24,581 nucleotides of DNA, from contig DPCK01000130.1 of assembly GCA_003516285.1 (NCBI GenBank), forward strand, positions 4,764-29,344, read 5' to 3'. Position 1 is the stretch's first letter, and each line of letters opens with the position of its first letter. The notes below the pieces were generated by a model. The model had not been told where the DNA came from and made no database searches. It saw nothing but the letters and a program-made list of their open reading frames with translations. The stretch is from Lutibacter sp. (GTDB lineage Bacteria; Bacteroidota; Bacteroidia; Flavobacteriales; Flavobacteriaceae). The translations under genes and the position numbers were made by a program. Of this stretch, positions 1 to 6,432 are shown piece after piece.

Positions 1-150
1 AACATCATTACCATTTTGGTGATGCTGATGCTTTGGGGTTACATTTGGGGAATTGCAGGCTTAATTATGGCCATTCCTTTAACGGTATTTATCAAAATTA
101 TTTTGGAAAAATTCCCCAAGACAAAAGTTATTGCAGGTTTTCTTTCTTAA
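1..150 (+). CDS. AI-2E family transporter, C-terminal end (partial)
   Basis: Frame 1 is open from the window edge to TAA at 148-150 and gives 49 residues. They contain a hydrophobic stretch with the pattern LWGYIWGIAGLIMAIPLT followed by a short basic tail ending KVIAGFLS. The W-G-x-x-W-G-I-x-G-x-x-x-A-x-P pattern is typical of the last membrane segments of the AI-2E/PerM (YdiK) family of multi-spanning inner-membrane permeases. The 5' part lies outside the window, so the substrate and start cannot be judged. The next gene is convergent. Family assignment rests on this short C-terminal signature only. Confidence 0.75.
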   Translation, partial: NIITILVMLMLWGYIWGIAGLIMAIPLTVFIKIILEKFPKTKVIAGFLS

Positions 151-187
151 TCATTATTGTCCGGTTAAATTTAATACCAACAGGTCG

Positions 188-255
188 GCCCCGATGGGGC
201 TTATTATGTGACTTTTAACAATATTCTATAAATATTTTGAGAATATTGCTGTTAA
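188..255. terminator. Inverted repeats between convergent genes
   Basis: The 150-bp gap between the convergent AI-2E and TonB-receptor genes has two inverted repeats. GCCCC (188-192) and GGGGC (196-200) form a short stem around GAT. TTAACAATATTCT (215-227) pairs with 240-255, with a three-base bulge. Neither is followed by a long T-run on either strand, so a terminator role is inferred mainly from position. Confidence 0.3.
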
Positions 256-300
256 ATCTAATTTTTAGACAGCCTCTTTAAACATTGGGTTTTGTTTGAA

Positions 301-2511
301 TTACAAATTAAATTTCAGGCCCAAAATAATATTTCTTCCGATATTTGGAATCCCGTCTGCTTTTAAGCGCGACAGGTGCGCGATGTAACTTTCATCAAAT
401 AAATTGTTGGCGTTTACATTGATATCAAAAAATGAGTTACCAAATTTAATGGTTCCTCCAAAGCCTAAATTTACCAAGGAATAACCTTTTGTGGCAGTTT
501 CAAATCCGCTCACATAGTTTTGATTGAATGTGCTCGAAACATTTAAAGAGGTAAATCCGTCAGTCAGCCATTTTTTGATGTTAAATTCTGTTCTTAAGGT
601 ATTGTTCCAATTGTTTGCAGGAATTAACGGCAAATAGTCACCATCTTGTTTTTTTCCTGTAACCGTTTCAAAACTGCTTTCAAGATGCAGCCAGTCTAAA
701 GGATGCGGATGAAAATGTACGCCAATTTCACCGCCATACAATTTTGCATCATTTTGAATGTACATAAAAACATCATTGTCTTCACGCATTTCACCAGTTG
801 GCGAGGTGTAAATATAATTGTTCACGTGGTTGTAAAATCCATTCGCAAAAAACTCAAAATGATCTGTATTAAATTCAACATTTAAATCGGATTGAATGTT
901 TTGCTCTGTTTTTAAATGGCTGTTTCCAATTTCGTATCTGTTGGTTCCTTCGTGAACGCCGTTAGAAGTGAGTTCCGCCAAATTTGGCGCCCTAAATCCA
1001 GTTGCGACATTTAAGCGAACTATTAGATTGTCGTTTAAATTGGTTTTATAACCCAACGAAGCATTAAAACTGTTATAGGATTTATCAATGGCTTCAAAAG
1101 AGCCTTCTTCACCAATAGTTCCATTGGCTTCCGAGGAAATAGCTCTGTTGTCGAAACGCAATCCGGCCAATATTACATTGGATTTCCACTCATAATTTGC
1201 AGTCCCGAAAAAACCGATATCATTGGTTACAGCATCCGGAATTAAATATTCTTCTCCAAAATTTTTGTTGTTTTGGTGCATTCCCTGAAACCCAATAATG
1301 GTTTCTAAATTGCCGTATTTTGGCAAATGGTATTTGGCATCATAATTAAACGTGTTTAATTTCATTTGTAAATCGGCCACATCGCTGTCTTCAAATTCGC
1401 TTCTGTCGTTTGAAATATAGCTTAAATCAACATCCAATTTAGATTTGGAGAAAAACAAAATATTGTTGAAGCTCAATAAATGGTTATTAACACCTTGTTT
1501 TGGATAGCTGGTTTTTTTGCTTGTGGTTTGTTCGGCAACACCATCTTCCGGCATTCCCAAATCCAATTTGTTATAATTGTACCTGAAAACACTTGAAATT
1601 TTTGAATCGCTAAAGCCAATCCCGGCCTTAAAATCTGTTTCGTTGTAACGGGTGTTTGTTACGCGATCTCCTTTTGCAATTTTATAATCAGAATGTGTAT
1701 TGTAACTTCCTCTTGCCAGGAATTTCCAATTTTCAGAAGAAGTTTTTAAACCTATTGAAGTATTGCTTCCCTGTGTATTTGAAAATAATTTCTGGTCAAA
1801 ATTGGCAACAAAAGTGTTGGCTTCAGCAAATTTTTCGGGAATAAAATACAAAACGCCGCCCAAAGCATCGGACCCATAAAGCAAGGAAGCCGGACCTTTA
1901 ATCACTTCCACGCTTTCTATTCCTGAATCGTTTAAACCCAAGCCGTGTTCATCGCCAAACTGTTGATTTTCAATGCGTACGCCTTGTGAATAAACCAAAA
2001 CGCGATTGCCGCTCAACCCTCGAATCACCGGTTTTCCAATAGAAGTTCCGGTAGAAACTTGCGAAACTCCCGGAATGGTTGTAAGTCCTTCAATTAAAGT
2101 TGCCGTTCCTTTTCGTTGCAAGGTTTTAATGCTTTCGTGTTCCACTTTCATCACATTTTGTGATTGCAATTTGTTAAAAACCGTGGAGACAATAACCTCA
2201 TCCATTTTAAAAACGGCTTCTTCCAAAGTGAAATTTAGGGTGGTTTCTTTTGTTAACAATGCAATGCTTTTTACCTGGGTTTTATAGCCGATATAAGCAA
2301 CAGTCATTTTAATGGCATTGTTGGGTAAATTGGTCAATTCATAGGCGCCATCTTCATTGGTTGAAGTTCCTTTTTGAAGTTCTTCAATATAAACCGTAAC
2401 GCCGAATAAAGGCTCTTTTTGGCCATTGGTAATTTTGCCTGATATTTTGTTTTGCGATTGCGCAAATAAGATGAATCCTATTGAAAATAGGATAGTTATA
2501 TATAATTTCAT
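301..2511 (-). CDS. TonB-dependent outer-membrane receptor, probably metal (zinc-type) uptake
   Basis: A 736-residue TonB-dependent receptor. It has an N-terminal signal peptide (about residues 1-19, cut near QSQ|N), a CarboxypepD_reg-like beta-sandwich domain (about 21-100, with GVTVYIEELQKGTSTNEDG), a plug domain (about 105-225, including IRGLSGNRVLVYSQGVR and IKGPASLLYGSDALGG) and a beta-barrel ending in a terminal aromatic-type strand (LGLKFNL). It should import a ligand across the outer membrane using TonB-ExbBD energy. The barrel contains GVHEGTNRYEIGN and a His-containing HFHPHP segment, which I associate with ZnuD-like zinc receptors. The neighbouring Fur-family regulator, Zn-type ATPase and His-rich small protein agree with a metal substrate. 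It lies 38 bp after the His-rich gene and probably shares its promoter. The receptor class is certain; the zinc assignment is inference. Confidence 0.9.
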   Translation of the reverse strand: MKLYITILFSIGFILFAQSQNKISGKITNGQKEPLFGVTVYIEELQKGTSTNEDGAYELTNLPNNAIKMTVAYIGYKTQVKSIALLTKETTLNFTLEEAVFKMDEVIVSTVFNKLQSQNVMKVEHESIKTLQRKGTATLIEGLTTIPGVSQVSTGTSIGKPVIRGLSGNRVLVYSQGVRIENQQFGDEHGLGLNDSGIESVEVIKGPASLLYGSDALGGVLYFIPEKFAEANTFVANFDQKLFSNTQGSNTSIGLKTSSENWKFLARGSYNTHSDYKIAKGDRVTNTRYNETDFKAGIGFSDSKISSVFRYNYNKLDLGMPEDGVAEQTTSKKTSYPKQGVNNHLLSFNNILFFSKSKLDVDLSYISNDRSEFEDSDVADLQMKLNTFNYDAKYHLPKYGNLETIIGFQGMHQNNKNFGEEYLIPDAVTNDIGFFGTANYEWKSNVILAGLRFDNRAISSEANGTIGEEGSFEAIDKSYNSFNASLGYKTNLNDNLIVRLNVATGFRAPNLAELTSNGVHEGTNRYEIGNSHLKTEQNIQSDLNVEFNTDHFEFFANGFYNHVNNYIYTSPTGEMREDNDVFMYIQNDAKLYGGEIGVHFHPHPLDWLHLESSFETVTGKKQDGDYLPLIPANNWNNTLRTEFNIKKWLTDGFTSLNVSSTFNQNYVSGFETATKGYSLVNLGFGGTIKFGNSFFDINVNANNLFDESYIAHLSRLKADGIPNIGRNIILGLKFNL

Positions 2512-2549
2512 TTGTTGTTTTTTTATTGATAAAAATTGTAATTCAGTTT

Positions 2550-2873
2550 CTATATCAATAAAAATGGCGGTGCTCTGGAGGATTTGTAGTGAATTTTTGC
2601 AGAAGCAGTTTGTGATTCCGCAGTAACTATTTTTTCTTCATTTAGTTCATTTTTAGAAAAATTTGCTTCAGAATAAAAATCAATTTTATGCGTATTTATT
2701 TTAAAATGTAAAACAGAACAGTCAATTTCGTGGCTATCAAAATGCGTGATATTTTGAGTTTTACAAACTGAATGTCGATGCTTTTCAAATGAATGATCAA
2801 ACTGTACCGCAAAGGGCAGCAATACAGTTGTAATCAATACAATAGAAATTATATTTTTTAAAAGTTGTTTAAT
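2550..2873 (-). CDS. Small secreted or membrane-anchored His-rich protein, start codon probably ATT
   Basis: A small hypothetical protein, 107 residues if it starts at ATT (2873-2871) or 95 if at TTG (2837-2835). No ATG lies in frame between the upstream stop (TAA, 2888-2886) and the body. The ATT start gives KQLLKNIISIVLITTVLLPF, a basic-then-hydrophobic signal or anchor segment; the TTG start would cut it in half. The mature part has seven histidines and two cysteines within about 37 residues (from HSFEKHRH through THK), suggesting metal binding, and ends SSRAPPFLLI. I recall similar short proteins upstream of TonB receptors in other flavobacteria. It sits directly behind a strong promoter, about 22 nt from the predicted transcript start, and just upstream of the receptor gene. 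Its function is unknown; a periplasmic metal-binding role with the receptor is a guess from composition and context. Confidence 0.65.
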   Translation of the reverse strand: MKQLLKNIISIVLITTVLLPFAVQFDHSFEKHRHSVCKTQNITHFDSHEIDCSVLHFKINTHKIDFYSEANFSKNELNEEKIVTAESQTASAKIHYKSSRAPPFLLI

Positions 2874-2886
2874 TTTGTGCGAATTT

Positions 2887-2901
2887 TAGTTTGCTAAACT
2901 A
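2887..2901. promoter_or_regulatory. 15-bp palindrome at the transcription start (candidate operator)
   Basis: TAGTTT (2887-2892) and AAACTA (2896-2901) are perfect inverted arms around GCT. The palindrome abuts the -7 element at 2902-2909 and covers the expected transcription start, a usual place for a repressor site. The Fur-family regulator encoded at 5047-5463 is one candidate, but nothing in the sequence proves it. Confidence 0.4.
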
Positions 2902-2930
2902 CAAAATTAAAATTAATCTTTCACCCCCAA
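2902..2930 (-). promoter_or_regulatory. Bacteroidetes-type promoter for the His-rich protein and TonB-receptor genes
   Basis: On the minus strand TTG (2930-2928) is followed after 18 nt by TAATTTTG (2909-2902), an exact match to the TAnnTTTG -7 consensus of Bacteroidetes with acceptable spacing to the -33 TTG. Transcription would start near 2896, about 22 nt before the proposed ATT start. The -33 TTG is a former leucine codon of the DUF2892 remnant at 2913-3000. Confidence 0.65.
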
Positions 2931-3000
2931 TTTTTCTAAAAATCACTTCTGATAAACACCATTTTGTGATGGAAGCTTGTATTAAAACATTTTCAGTAAA
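2913..3000 (-). pseudogene. Frameshifted remnant of a DUF2892 gene (3' end only)
   Basis: This 88-bp stretch corresponds base for base to the last 87 bp of the intact DUF2892 gene at 5836-5922, with one extra base. The best part (2916-2967) matches about 46 of 51 positions. On the minus strand it reads FTENVLIQASITKWCLSEVI; after removing one T from the T-run it continues LEKLGVKD and a stop. Against the intact protein 18 of 28 residues agree (F, LxQ, TKWCL, EVI, LEKLGVK). No start or N-terminal half is present: homology stops 45 bp after the ATPase stop codon. It looks like a decayed paralogous gene that once followed the ATPase. Its 3' end now carries promoter bases. Confidence 0.75.
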
Positions 3001-3044
3001 TGTTTTCACCCATCATTGAATTATCGAAATATTTAGCTGATAAC

Positions 3045-4994
3045 CTAAGATTTCCACTCCATCCTTTGAATACGCACTGCATTTAAAATAGCCAATAAAG
3101 CGACACCTACATCGGCAATTACAGCTTCCCATAAAGTAGCCATTCCGAAAGCGCCTAAAATCAATACCAATAATTTTACGCCCAATGCCAAGCCAATATT
3201 CTGCCATATAATTTGAGTGGTTGCATTGCTTATTTTGATAGCGGTTGCAATTTTAGAAGGCTGGTCTGTTTGAATCACGACATCGGCGGTTTCAATGGCG
3301 GCATCGCTTCCTAACCCGCCCATTGCCATACCAACATCAGCGATGGTGATTACCGGGGCATCATTTATTCCATCACCAACAAAAGCGATGGTTCTGCCTG
3401 CAGCTTTTAATTTTTCGACTTCTGTTATTTTATCTTCCGGCAACAGTTCACCAATTGCTTTATCAATTCCCAATTGTTTTGCAATTTTATCGACCACTGC
3501 TTGCTTATCGCCAGAAAGCATCACAACTTCTTTTATGTTTTTAATGTTATGTAATGCGTTAATTGCTTTTTTTGCATCAACTTTTAGGGTGTCAGCAATG
3601 GTAATATAACCTGCAAATATTTTATTTATGGCAATAACAACAATGGTTTCTGTATTTGAATTTAATTTTTCATCATACGAAATTTCAAACTTATCCAACA
3701 GTTTTGTGTTACCGGCTAAAATTTCATAGTCACCAATATTGCCTTTCATTCCGTGACCGGAAATTTCTTCAACATTGGTTGCTTTAAGGTCGGTATTACT
3801 AATGTTTGCATATTTTACAACAGCTTCGGCAATAGGATGGGTTGAATTGCTTTCCAAAACAGCAGTTAATTCAAGCAATAATTCTTTGCCAAAATTTACG
3901 GCAGCTACTTCTTGCACTTCAAAAACACCTTTGGTTAAAGTTCCTGTTTTATCCATAACAACCGTATCAACTTTGGTCATTAAATCGATAAAATTGGAAC
4001 CTTTAAATAGGATGCCGTGGTGAGATGCTGCACCTATTCCGCCAAAATAACCCAACGGTATTGAAATTACCAAGGCACACGGACAAGAGATTACCAAAAA
4101 GATTAATGCTCGTTGAAACCACATTTGAAATATGTAAGCATCTCCGAGAAAAAAATAGGGAATTATAACCAACCCAATCGCCAGCCAAAATACGATTGGC
4201 GTGTATATTTTCGCCAAACGGCTTACCAATAATTGTGTTTTTGCTTTTCTGCCAACTGCTTCCTGCACTAATTTTAATATTTTGGAGAGTTTGGTGTCTT
4301 CAAATTTACTGGATACTTCAATCTCAATCACTTTTGTGAGATTTACCATTCCTGCAAGCACTTTATCACCATTAATTTTTGTGTCAGGTGCAGATTCGCC
4401 CGTTAAGGCTGCAGTATTTAAAACGGCCTCATTAGAAATTAAGATACCGTCTAACGCAATTTTTTCACCCGGTTTGACTTGAATTGTTTGTCCGACGGCA
4501 ACTTCTCTTGGATGTTTTACTATTGCAGTGCCTTTTTCCAGCACCATTACTTCTTCAACCTGAACTTTTAATAAGCCTTCAATAGAGCGTTTGGCTTTGT
4601 TTACAGCCGCTTCCTGAAATAATTCCCCCACAACATAAAACAGCATCACGGCAACGCCTTCTTCATACGAACCAATTAAAAAAGCGCCAATGGTTGCAAC
4701 GGACATTAAGACAAACTCGTTATAAATAGCGCCTTTGACAATTAATTTTGCGGCTTTTAAGAGTACTGGGCCGCCAACCATCAAATAAATAATGCCAAAC
4801 CAAATTATTGGAATGGGCGCTTTAAAAAATGAAATTTCATAAAAATCGAAACCTATTCCCAACAACAAAAAAAACAAACTTATTATTGGAATGAGATAGG
4901 ATTTATTTATAGATACTGTTTTTTTTGATTTTGGGGTGTCTTTTGTATAATCTATGGCACAAGCACCATCTTTACAATTAGATTCTTCACTCAT
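3045..4994 (-). CDS. Heavy-metal P1B-type ATPase, Zn/Cd/Pb exporter class
   Basis: An inner-membrane ATPase of 649 residues, counted from ATG at 4994; a longer frame would need TTG at 5036. In order it has a short Cys-bearing N-tail (NCKDGACAID) with no full HMA domain, paired membrane helices, the actuator motif TGES (198-201), the CPC metal site (304-306) in SCPCALVIS, the phosphorylation site DKTGTLT (D348), the His-Pro of the nucleotide domain (STHPIAEA, H386) and GDGINDAP (about 541-548). In the last helices a Lys (ALGVKLL, K607) and an Asp (VIADVGVALL, D628) match the Lys/Asp pair of ZntA/CadA-type (P1B-2) pumps and argue against copper specificity. It would export Zn2+, Cd2+ or Pb2+ from the cytoplasm. 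It starts 52 bp after the Fur-family gene and is probably cotranscribed with it. Confidence 0.92.
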   Translation of the reverse strand: MSEESNCKDGACAIDYTKDTPKSKKTVSINKSYLIPIISLFFLLLGIGFDFYEISFFKAPIPIIWFGIIYLMVGGPVLLKAAKLIVKGAIYNEFVLMSVATIGAFLIGSYEEGVAVMLFYVVGELFQEAAVNKAKRSIEGLLKVQVEEVMVLEKGTAIVKHPREVAVGQTIQVKPGEKIALDGILISNEAVLNTAALTGESAPDTKINGDKVLAGMVNLTKVIEIEVSSKFEDTKLSKILKLVQEAVGRKAKTQLLVSRLAKIYTPIVFWLAIGLVIIPYFFLGDAYIFQMWFQRALIFLVISCPCALVISIPLGYFGGIGAASHHGILFKGSNFIDLMTKVDTVVMDKTGTLTKGVFEVQEVAAVNFGKELLLELTAVLESNSTHPIAEAVVKYANISNTDLKATNVEEISGHGMKGNIGDYEILAGNTKLLDKFEISYDEKLNSNTETIVVIAINKIFAGYITIADTLKVDAKKAINALHNIKNIKEVVMLSGDKQAVVDKIAKQLGIDKAIGELLPEDKITEVEKLKAAGRTIAFVGDGINDAPVITIADVGMAMGGLGSDAAIETADVVIQTDQPSKIATAIKISNATTQIIWQNIGLALGVKLLVLILGAFGMATLWEAVIADVGVALLAILNAVRIQRMEWKS

Positions 4995-5046
4995 ATTATT
5001 AAATTTGTTACAAAAGTAACTTAATGCCTTATGCAACGGAAGTGCA

Positions 5047-5463
5047 TTATTTGCAATTGCATTTATCGCAAATACCTTTCACCACCAAATTAACATTTTC
5101 GGCAATATAACCTTTAGGTAAATGTATTTGCGGAATCTTATAATCGGTGATACACACGGTTTCGTTGCAATTGGTGCAGTGAAAATGCAAGTGCAAATCG
5201 GTGTTAATTTCACAATGGCAATTTTCTTCACACAAAGCATATTTGGTAATGCCCGTTCCGTCATCTATTTTGTGGGAAATTCCTTTAGCAACAAAGGTAT
5301 TTAAGGTGCGATATAAGGTGGTTCTGTCCGATTGGTCAAAATAATTTTCGACATCGGTCAAGCTGATTGCCACTTTTTTATTCAGCAGAAATTGTAAAAC
5401 CAATAGTCGCATTGCTGTCGGTTTTATATGATTATGCGCTAATATTTTTTCCAAATTTTGCAT
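5047..5463 (-). CDS. Fur-family metalloregulator (Zur/PerR-like repressor)
   Basis: A 138-residue cytoplasmic DNA-binding protein with the usual Fur-family length and layout. The N-terminal winged helix has its recognition helix around RTTLYRTLNTFVAKGI (47-62). The C-terminal dimerisation and metal domain has a His-rich strand (LHLHFHC) and two CxxC pairs, C96/C99 and C132/C135, that form the structural zinc site. Additional Cys and His (ALCEENCHC) may form the sensory site. Its gene directly precedes the Zn-type ATPase and is two genes away from a putative metal receptor, so sensing zinc or a similar divalent metal is likely. Fur, Zur and PerR subtypes cannot be separated safely by reading. 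A candidate promoter and a TGCAA-N5-TTGCA repeat lie upstream. Confidence 0.88.
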   Translation of the reverse strand: MQNLEKILAHNHIKPTAMRLLVLQFLLNKKVAISLTDVENYFDQSDRTTLYRTLNTFVAKGISHKIDDGTGITKYALCEENCHCEINTDLHLHFHCTNCNETVCITDYKIPQIHLPKGYIAENVNLVVKGICDKCNCK

Positions 5464-5610
5464 TTTCCCAATTTTATGTTGCTGTCAAAATCAGAACCTT
5501 AAGAAATTGAAGTAGATTGTTGTGTGCCAATAAAGCATTCATCATCACAGAGAAATACTGAAAATTTGATGGTAATAATTGATACGATGATTGCTATAAT
5601 TTTCAAAGCT

Positions 5611-5645
5611 CAAATATACAATTAAATTGATGCAATGATGTTGCA
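5611..5645 (-). promoter_or_regulatory. Candidate fur promoter with overlapping inverted repeat
   Basis: On the minus strand TATATTTG (5618-5611) fits the TAnnTTTG -7 consensus. Just upstream is a perfect inverted repeat, TGCAA (5631-5635), five bases, TTGCA (5641-5645), in the -33 region. No TTG lies at an ideal distance (spacers of 14 and 25 nt only). The repeat could be an autoregulatory site for the Fur-family protein. The leader to the ATG would be about 145 nt. Confidence 0.4.
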
Positions 5646-5668
5646 AATATTTAATGAAATCAATTAAA

Positions 5669-5699
5669 AATTCGAATGCACAACTCATGCATCCGAATT
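5669..5699 (-). terminator. Hairpin terminator ending the efflux operon
   Basis: Arms 5669-5680 and 5688-5699 form a 12-bp stem around a 7-nt loop. On the minus strand the single non-Watson-Crick pair is a tolerated G-U, and the stem runs into five T. This direction fits termination of the transcript that ends with the DUF2892 gene, 137 bp upstream, before the fur-like promoter. Confidence 0.55.
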
Positions 5700-5835
5700 T
5701 AATGGATTGTTTTATTGATCAAAAAGCCACGAAATCAAACGATACAGAAATACTGCCGTTAAATTTTGCAGATTAAGAATCTTTGTAATTATGATTCTTT
5801 CAATTCTTTAAAGCCTTGTTTTATGGATTAATATA

Positions 5836-6021
5836 TCAATTTTTCACGCCCAATTTTTCTAAAATCACTTCCATTAAACACCATTTTGTTAAGGCTGATT
5901 GCAACAAATTGGCTCCGACAAAGGCAGTAAACCACAACCAGTTAACATTCAGTTTTATGGCAAGTATTAAACTGATTAATATGAAGGTACCTGCAACGGC
6001 TCTTACGATTCTGTTTTTCAT
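5836..6021 (-). CDS. DUF2892 (YgaP-like) small membrane protein
   Basis: A 61-residue protein starting MKNRIVRAVAGTFILISLIL. It has two hydrophobic stretches (about 8-24 and 28-46) and the conserved tail LQSALTKWCLMEVILEKLGV. Length and pattern match the DUF2892/YgaP-like inner-membrane family, often found alone or fused to rhodanese domains; the biochemical role is not established. It is the last gene of the RND efflux operon, 105 bp after the PII-like gene. A frameshifted copy of its 3' end lies at 2913-3000, next to the metal ATPase. The single Cys lies in the KWC motif; whether it is functional is unknown. Confidence 0.75.
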   Translation of the reverse strand: MKNRIVRAVAGTFILISLILAIKLNVNWLWFTAFVGANLLQSALTKWCLMEVILEKLGVKN

Positions 6022-6126
6022 TTTAATATTTTTTATGATTTGTTTTTTAATATATAGTATTAATTATCAGGTAATTTATGATCTTAAACCTGAAACTTAA
6101 AACTTTTGTTTTTTCAAATTTTCAAC

Positions 6127-6432
6127 TCAATTCGATTTCTCAATATTTAAGACAACGACGTGAATTTTTGATAAAGTTTTTTGTTTTGCGTTAAATTCAT
6201 CAGCTTTGATAAAAAAGGCATCCACATTTTCCTTTTTTACAAAAGCAAAGAAAATGATGGACTGGCTTTCGTCCATTTCTCCGGCAAACCAATTGCTTTC
6301 TACGGATTCTTCGGATAAGTCCTTAAAACCGTGAACCTCTTTATAGGAATAGATGTGAATATCTGATTTTTTCAGCATCAATTTTATGTCTTTGGAAAAC
6401 TCCTGAATTGCGGTTATAACTAGTAATTTCAT
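6127..6432 (-). CDS. PII-like (ferredoxin-like fold) small protein coupled to the RND pump
   Basis: A soluble protein of 101 residues. It begins with the strand MKLLVITAIQEF, has an acidic middle (SEESVESNWFAGEMDESQS) and ends with a beta-strand segment LSKIHVVVLNIEKS. The strand-helix pattern and length resemble PII-like/DUF3240-type proteins that accompany metal and other RND pumps; this is pattern recognition, not a motif proof. Its ATG (6432-6430) overlaps the RND stop codon (6434-6432) as TAATG, so translation is probably coupled and stoichiometric control is plausible. If PII-like, it may form a trimer that binds a small ligand and docks on the pump's cytoplasmic face. A CutA-like protein is the main alternative. 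Confidence 0.6.
   Translation of the reverse strand: MKLLVITAIQEFSKDIKLMLKKSDIHIYSYKEVHGFKDLSEESVESNWFAGEMDESQSIIFFAFVKKENVDAFFIKADEFNAKQKTLSKIHVVVLNIEKSN

Larger units (their letters stand above)
5464..5835. other. 372-bp intergenic region between the fur-like gene and DUF2892
   Basis: No coding region is supported here. It holds the candidate promoter and operator of the fur-like gene (5611-5645), a terminator-like hairpin (5669-5699), and a weaker inverted repeat AAGAATC (5775-5781) / GATTCTT (5793-5799). The rest is AT-rich and unremarkable. Confidence 0.6.

Noticed and set aside
33..218. 61-residue open frame on the plus strand
   Set aside because: It overlaps the AI-2E transporter end in another frame and its translation has no recognisable composition.
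4995..5036. Longer N-terminus of the metal ATPase from TTG
   Set aside because: ATG at 4994 gives a sensible N-terminus and a normal 52-bp gap after the Fur-family gene.
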